Assembly (NCBI RefSeq): GCF_005845365.1
Contig: NZ_CP040509.1
Coordinates: 868,001 to 932,000, forward strand
Length of the DNA stretch: 64,000 nucleotides
Direction of reading: 5' to 3'
DNA from: Rhodoluna limnophila
GTDB lineage: Bacteria > Actinomycetota > Actinomycetes > Actinomycetales > Microbacteriaceae
In this document: piece after piece, positions 59,662 to 64,000 of the stretch
How positions within the stretch are numbered: the first letter of the stretch is position 1
Layout of the letters: every line of letters starts with the position of its first letter
The notes under the pieces: model-generated
Seen by the model: only the letters and a program-made list of their open reading frames with translations
Database searches by the model: none
What the model was told of the DNA's origin: nothing
Program-made: the position numbers and the translations under genes

Positions 59662-61509
59662 CTAGCCGATGTCGAAAATTAGGTACCTGAGTGCCTCGGC
59701 AGCGTTGGCAATACCGGTTCCACAGTTTCCCGAAGTCGCGCAAAGCGTGCCCGATTCAAAAGGCCTGGCCGAACTCATCAGAGCATCGGTGACTTGGTCA
59801 TAATTTGCGTTTGGGCGTACAGATAGCATCAGCGCAACTATGCCGGCAACTACAGGTGCTGCCATGCTGGTTCCCGAAATACCAAGGTAGGTGCCGGCTG
59901 CTTGCGCTGATGTTCCGGTATTCCAGGTAGACAATATCGTGCCGTTGAACGATCCAAACTGACTCAAGTTTGGTGCCCCGTTCGGGTTTTCATAGGTGCC
60001 GCCCGGAGCCGAGATGTCAACATCGAAGTTTGAATAGGGCGCAGCGTCGCCGTCAAAGTCGCTCGCACCGACAGTGATAGGTCCAATACAACTCGTAGGC
60101 GAAACGCCGGCACTTGAAACAGGATTTCCATTTTCATCACCATTTCCTGCCGCAGTAACTATGATTACCCCCCGCTTTTGGGCGGCATTCACAGCAGATT
60201 GAAGGGTATCGGGACAGCTGAGAGGCGCCTCAAGAGAAATGTTGATCACACGGGCTGGAGTTTTGTTGACCGGCACCCCAGAGAAGCTCTCGCATCCAGG
60301 AATGGGTTCATAGTCAACGCCAGCTGCCCAGCGAATGGCGTATGCCAAGTCGCAGGTGTTGCCGACCTTTGGGCCCACAACTCTAACCGGTTGAATCTTT
60401 ACCTTTGGTGCAACACCAATGACACCAGAGGTGTCTTGCTTGGCGGCAATAATGCCTGCCACGTGAGTTCCATGCCATTCAGCATCGTCATCGGGATTGT
60501 TCGGATCATCATATGGATTGCCCGGGTCAGTCGGGTTCGAATCCCAGCCATCGCCGTCACCAGACGGGTACCAGCCCTTGGTGCCCTCGGGTGCACTTAC
60601 GCGGTTTCCAACAAAGTCGTAACCGGCCACAGTTTGGCCGTCTAGGTCTGTGTGCCTGGTGATTCCGCTGTCCAGAACAGCAACTACCAGACTGGTTGAT
60701 CCCTTGCTGGCAGTCCAGGCTCGGGTTGCTGAGATTCCGTTCGATGCACCCAAGTACCACTGGAGACTGAACAGTGAGTCTGCCGGCAGGGCAACATCGG
60801 TGTTACTGCCTACTCCCCGATAGTTGCTGACCTGAAGTGCGATTTGATAAACCGACTGGCCGCTCAAACCGGTTAGATCGCAAGAATTGACCGGTGCCTC
60901 ATCTGAATAGAGCCTGGCGACCGAGCAGGTAGCCACCTGATTGCCGTTTAGCGAGGCGGTGGCTGTGTAGGTTACGTTGAGCCCACCGCGCTGCGAGTAA
61001 TTTTGAGGCAGCCAAACTGCCACGTAGGTGCCTGATGTTCCAGGCGCAATGGACGAGTCGCCAAGGAGAATTGGGTTGGTTGGCTTGGCCGTAGGTTTAC
61101 GAATAACCTCTGTCGAATAGGCGCCCCACATGGTTTTGGCATACCGCTTGGTGATTGCACGCACCCGGAAGTAGTTGTTAACGCCAACTGCCAAACCCTC
61201 AGAAACAGTGGCAACCGTCGCAGTGGACTTGGTATTCGAAACAATCGTTTTCCAGTCGCTGTACTTTGTCTTTGCCTGGATTGCGTAACCGATGGTTGCA
61301 GCGCCGTACGTGTAGGCCGGCTTGGTCCACGAAAGCTTGATCTTTGGAGCCCTCGGGGCATCGCTGGCCCACGCATCAACGCTCTTGACAGCCCGCACGG
61401 CGCTAGCTGCCTTGTAGGTGACTGCCTGGGCGCCCTGAGCGGGCACCAGTGTCGCAATGGCAATAAGTGCCGCAATTACTGCAGCAATACCAGTTCGCGA
61501 ACTCTTCAT
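59662..61509 (-). CDS. secreted subtilisin-like serine protease (S8)
   Basis: A 615-residue exported S8 protease. It has an N-terminal signal peptide (IAAVIAALIAIATLVPAQGAQA). A fibronectin-III-like region (about residues 50-140, PRAPKIKLSWTKPAY, then YFRVRAITKRY) and a second beta domain precede the catalytic domain. The triad is visible: Asp in VAVLDSGITRHTDL near 280, His in WHGTHVAGIIA near 344 and Ser in GISGTSMAAPVVAGI near 545. The Ca-site-like DDPNNPDDD insert is present. It is probably a scavenging protease in the medium or wall. It converges with the regulator gene at 20 bases. Confidence 0.95.
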   Translation of the reverse strand: MKSSRTGIAAVIAALIAIATLVPAQGAQAVTYKAASAVRAVKSVDAWASDAPRAPKIKLSWTKPAYTYGAATIGYAIQAKTKYSDWKTIVSNTKSTATVATVSEGLAVGVNNYFRVRAITKRYAKTMWGAYSTEVIRKPTAKPTNPILLGDSSIAPGTSGTYVAVWLPQNYSQRGGLNVTYTATASLNGNQVATCSVARLYSDEAPVNSCDLTGLSGQSVYQIALQVSNYRGVGSNTDVALPADSLFSLQWYLGASNGISATRAWTASKGSTSLVVAVLDSGITRHTDLDGQTVAGYDFVGNRVSAPEGTKGWYPSGDGDGWDSNPTDPGNPYDDPNNPDDDAEWHGTHVAGIIAAKQDTSGVIGVAPKVKIQPVRVVGPKVGNTCDLAYAIRWAAGVDYEPIPGCESFSGVPVNKTPARVINISLEAPLSCPDTLQSAVNAAQKRGVIIVTAAGNGDENGNPVSSAGVSPTSCIGPITVGASDFDGDAAPYSNFDVDISAPGGTYENPNGAPNLSQFGSFNGTILSTWNTGTSAQAAGTYLGISGTSMAAPVVAGIVALMLSVRPNANYDQVTDALMSSARPFESGTLCATSGNCGTGIANAAEALRYLIFDIG

Positions 61510-61550
61510 CAGTCCAGACTATGGCTCAAAACTGAAAATGCGCTGAATAA

Positions 61551-62123
61551 CTAGAGGCTCTTTTGCATCAGGATGGTTCCGAGCCAGCGGCCGAACTTGA
61601 AACCGACCTTGCCGAGATGACCCTGGTGTTTAAAGCCAAATCGCTCGTGAAGAGCGATTGACGACTCGGCGCCTTTATCTGAGATCACAGCGACAATTTC
61701 TTTAACACCGGCTGCTCGCGACTGCTCAATCAGCTCACCCAACAATTTCGTACCCACTCGCTTACCAATGGCTGCGGGGCGCAAATATATGGAATCTTCA
61801 ACCGTCTTTCGGTAAGCGGCCTTTTGACGCCACGGCCCCACGTAGGCAAATCCAAGAGTCTGGCCGCCTGCTGACTTGGCAACCAAAAAAGGCATACCCA
61901 AGCTGGTCAGCCAAGTAAATTTTTCTCGCCACTGCTCGACAGTCATCGAGTCTTCATCGAAGGTGACAACACTGTTGCGAATGTAATAGTTGTAAATCTC
62001 AGCGCATTGCGGAATGTCTTGGAGAGTCGCAGCCTGAATCGTGATTTCATTTGACTCCGGGACTTCACCCTTGGCTTTTTTCAGTCGAACTAGACGCCAG
62101 CGTGATTCTGAATCAAGTGCCAA
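61551..62123 (-). CDS. GNAT-family N-acetyltransferase
   Basis: A 190-residue protein with a GNAT fold similar to phosphinothricin/aminoglycoside-type acetyltransferases. The acceptor region is NYYIRNSVVTFDEDSMTVEQW near residue 45 and the acetyl-CoA loop is AAIGKRVGTKLLGELIEQ near 118. The start TTG at 62123 gives a longer N-terminus (about 30 residues) than usual, and an internal start is possible. The acceptor is unknown; family members acetylate amines such as phosphinothricin or methionine sulfone. Confidence 0.85.
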   Translation of the reverse strand: MALDSESRWRLVRLKKAKGEVPESNEITIQAATLQDIPQCAEIYNYYIRNSVVTFDEDSMTVEQWREKFTWLTSLGMPFLVAKSAGGQTLGFAYVGPWRQKAAYRKTVEDSIYLRPAAIGKRVGTKLLGELIEQSRAAGVKEIVAVISDKGAESSIALHERFGFKHQGHLGKVGFKFGRWLGTILMQKSL

Positions 62124-62132
62124 TTCGAATTC

Positions 62133-62789
62133 CTAACAGGACCAATCGACAGGCGAAATACCAGCCGAGATGAGTGCAGCATTTGCAGTTGAATATGGTT
62201 TTGAACCAAAGAATCCGCGGCGAGCCGAGAGCGGGCTCGGGTGGGCCGATGTGATTACGGTGCAGTCACACAGCGCACCTTTTAATTCTTGAGCCTGATT
62301 ACCCCACAAAATAGCAACCAGATTTCTACCAACCTGCCGATTCAACACAGCAATCACCCTGTCGGTGAAATGCGCCCAGCCTAGGTTCGAGTGGGCACCA
62401 GGTTCAGACAGGTCCGTAGTCAGGTGACGGTTTAGAAGGAATACACCCTGCTTAACCCAGCGACTGAGGTCGCCTTCGCTCGATACGCCTTTACCTAGAT
62501 CATCTTTGAGCTCAATCATCATGTTTTTGAGGCTGCGCGGGAGCAGCTTTACGTCATTGGCAACCGCAAACGACAATCCGATGGCATGACCGGCAGTCGG
62601 GTAAGGGTCTTGGCCAACAATCAACACCCGCACCTGATCAAGCGGCATCTCAAAAGCCTTCATGACCTGCACCATGGCCGGAACCATTTCAGTTTCTCTA
62701 GCCGCTACCTTTAGCTCAAGTTCATCGAGCAAGGGTTTGCTTGTGGCCAGTGCCTGCTGCCAAGTTGGGTGCATTTGCTCGAAAAACAT
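62133..62789 (-). CDS. ung: uracil-DNA glycosylase
   Basis: Ung removes uracil from DNA. The 218-residue protein has the catalytic loop VLIVGQDPYPTAGHAIG with Asp near residue 61, the uracil-specific FLLNRHLTT near 118, and the Leu-insertion loop SAHPSPLSARRGFFGS near 180. It is divergent from metX with 54 bases between starts. The start ATG 62789 is followed by MFFEQMHPTWQQAL, and the length is normal. Confidence 0.98.
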   Translation of the reverse strand: MFFEQMHPTWQQALATSKPLLDELELKVAARETEMVPAMVQVMKAFEMPLDQVRVLIVGQDPYPTAGHAIGLSFAVANDVKLLPRSLKNMMIELKDDLGKGVSSEGDLSRWVKQGVFLLNRHLTTDLSEPGAHSNLGWAHFTDRVIAVLNRQVGRNLVAILWGNQAQELKGALCDCTVITSAHPSPLSARRGFFGSKPYSTANAALISAGISPVDWSC

Positions 62790-62843
62790 AGTTCAAGCAT
62801 ATGCTCCGCAACCGGGTTAGTGAGCCGATAGGCTTAAACCTCT

Positions 62844-64000
62844 ATGGAATTTCAAACCCCTGAGGACACCGTCCCATCGTCTTTCATCACGGATGAGCTG
62901 AGCCGACAACTAATCGGCCGCCCACCCGCAACTGGCGCATGGCGAGATGGCGACCCAGCGGGAGATCGACAGTTTGCCCCGCTATCAAATCTGAAACTTG
63001 AAAGCGGTCGAGTATTACCATCTGTTCGAATTGCATTCGAGACTTGGGGTGAGCTCAATCACGAGCACACCAACGCCATCCTGGTGCTTCACGCACTCAC
63101 CGGCGATTCACACGCAGCTGGCCCAGCCAGTAAGCAGCACCCGACCGAGGGCTGGTGGAGCGACCTAATCGGACCTGGCCTAGCCATCGACACCGATAAG
63201 TACTACGTCGTCGTGCCAAATATTCTTGGCGGCTGTCAGGGCACTACCGGACCTTCGTCACTAGACACCAACGGCCGTGAGTTCGGCGCGCTGTTTCCAT
63301 ACCTAACGATTCGCGACCAGGTTCACGCCCAGCACGAATTTGCCCACACCATTGGCATCAAGAAATGGGCAGCCATCATCGGCGGCTCGATGGGTGGCAT
63401 GCACGTGCTTGAGTGGGCGATTACCTACCCCGATGAAGTACGCAAGATTGCCGTGATTGCTGCACCTGCTGTCTCTTCGGCCGACCAGATTGCGCTGAAC
63501 TCGGTGCAGGTTGAGGCAATCAAGACTGACCCAGCCTTCAATGACGGCAACTACTATGACGCCAAGGCAGGCTTTGGCCCACACCGAGGCCTTGCACTAG
63601 CCAGACGAATGGCTCTCATCAACTACCGCTCACCGGGCGAGCTAAATGAGCGCTTTGCAAGAAGCTGGCAATCTGGCGTGAGCCCACTGGGCGGCGGCGG
63701 CCGTTTTGCAGTCGAGAGTTACCTTGACTTCCACGGAAATAAGTTCACTCGACGCTTCGACGCAAACAGCTACATCACCTTGGTTGAGGCCATGAACTCG
63801 CACGACGTTGGCCGCGGGCGCGGTGGCGTGGAAGCGGCGCTGGCAACTATCAAGGCCATTAGCCTTGTGGTCGGAATCTCTACCGATCGACTGTTTCCGA
63901 TTCAGGACCAAGCCCTAATTGCAGAGCACATCGGTGGCCCATTGATTGGTGGCGGACTCAGAACTATTGAATCGGCCTACGGTCACGATGGCTTTTTGAT
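62844..64000 (+). CDS. metX: homoserine O-acetyltransferase, N-terminal part (truncated by window edge)
   Basis: MetX acetylates homoserine in the methionine pathway by an alpha/beta hydrolase fold. The frame is open from ATG 62844 to the window end (385 codons and two bases), with no stop. The nucleophile Ser182 is in IIGGSMGGMHVLEW, and LVLHALTGDSHAAGP, PNILGGCQGTTGP and STDRLFP (catalytic Asp) are visible. The catalytic His is near the end (GHDGFL). It lacks a good Shine-Dalgarno site; TAGGCT ends ten bases before the ATG, so the mRNA may be nearly leaderless. It is the only visible methionine gene. Confidence 0.96.
   Translation, partial: MEFQTPEDTVPSSFITDELSRQLIGRPPATGAWRDGDPAGDRQFAPLSNLKLESGRVLPSVRIAFETWGELNHEHTNAILVLHALTGDSHAAGPASKQHPTEGWWSDLIGPGLAIDTDKYYVVVPNILGGCQGTTGPSSLDTNGREFGALFPYLTIRDQVHAQHEFAHTIGIKKWAAIIGGSMGGMHVLEWAITYPDEVRKIAVIAAPAVSSADQIALNSVQVEAIKTDPAFNDGNYYDAKAGFGPHRGLALARRMALINYRSPGELNERFARSWQSGVSPLGGGGRFAVESYLDFHGNKFTRRFDANSYITLVEAMNSHDVGRGRGGVEAALATIKAISLVVGISTDRLFPIQDQALIAEHIGGPLIGGGLRTIESAYGHDGFL

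Noticed and set aside
1-64000. CRISPR arrays, insertion sequences or prophage genes
   Set aside because: No regularly spaced repeats, transposase motifs or phage structural genes were seen on either strand.

Overview
The window is a gene-dense, mostly minus-strand piece of an actinobacterial chromosome with moderate GC. Gene order and family signatures point to the Microbacteriaceae: rpsB-tsf-pyrH-frr-cdsA, ffh-rpsP-khpA-rimM-trmD-rplS-lepB-rnhB-DUF2469-yraN-comM-dprA-xerC, prfB-ftsE-ftsX-smpB-ssrA, ABC sugar operons and DUF2469. Short intergenic gaps, many 1-4 bp stop/start overlaps and the modest GC fit a streamlined freshwater 'Luna'-type member (Rhodoluna/Aquiluna relatives). That placement is inference from gene content only.

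Layout. 1-5.8 kb: a partial membrane/cell-envelope gene, a secreted HNH nuclease, a DivIVA-repeat protein, then cdsA, frr, pyrH, tsf and rpsB. 5.9-17.5 kb: a secreted M23 protein, xerC, dprA, comM, yraN, DUF2469, rnhB, lepB, rplS, trmD, rimM, khpA, rpsP, ffh and ftsY. 17.5-26.8 kb: smc, mutM, rnc, rpmF, DUF177, coaD, recG and rsmD. 26.9-32.8 kb: gltA, dapC, fdxA, a membrane-tethered PIG-L deacetylase and typA. 33-38.8 kb: a CPBP protease, then a cobalamin riboswitch and a five-gene operon. 38.8-45.8 kb: DoxX-like, an orphan HicB-like/HTH protein, a TRIC channel, tmRNA, smpB, ftsX, ftsE, prfB and an MFS exporter. 45.9-49.6 kb: a compact Tad/Flp pilus cluster, including a 50-residue pilin-like gene. 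49.7-61.5 kb: tRNA-Leu, a GT-C membrane protein, a GH42/GH36 galactoside operon with its ABC uptake genes and divergent DeoR regulator, and a subtilisin-like protease. 61.5-64 kb: a GNAT enzyme, ung and the 5' part of metX.

The most interesting system is the riboswitch operon at 33.7-38.8 kb. A B12 riboswitch precedes a secreted alpha/alpha-toroid protein, a membrane-anchored protein resembling the transcobalamin-like beta domain (DUF4430-like), and the T, fused A-A and S subunits of an ECF vitamin transporter. The first two proteins together look like the two domains of vertebrate intrinsic factor/transcobalamin split over two genes. This suggests an extracellular B12-capture device feeding an ECF transporter, a transporter class that normally works without a separate binding protein.

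Other themes: a galactoside operon imports alpha/beta-galactosides through an ABC system that lacks its own ATPase and hydrolyses them in the cytoplasm. DprA, a ComM-type ATPase and a Tad pilus occur in the same window, which is compatible with DNA uptake. Several start codons are non-ATG, and some mRNAs appear leaderless. No insertion sequence, prophage or CRISPR array was seen, and no gene-free stretch exceeds about 300 bases.
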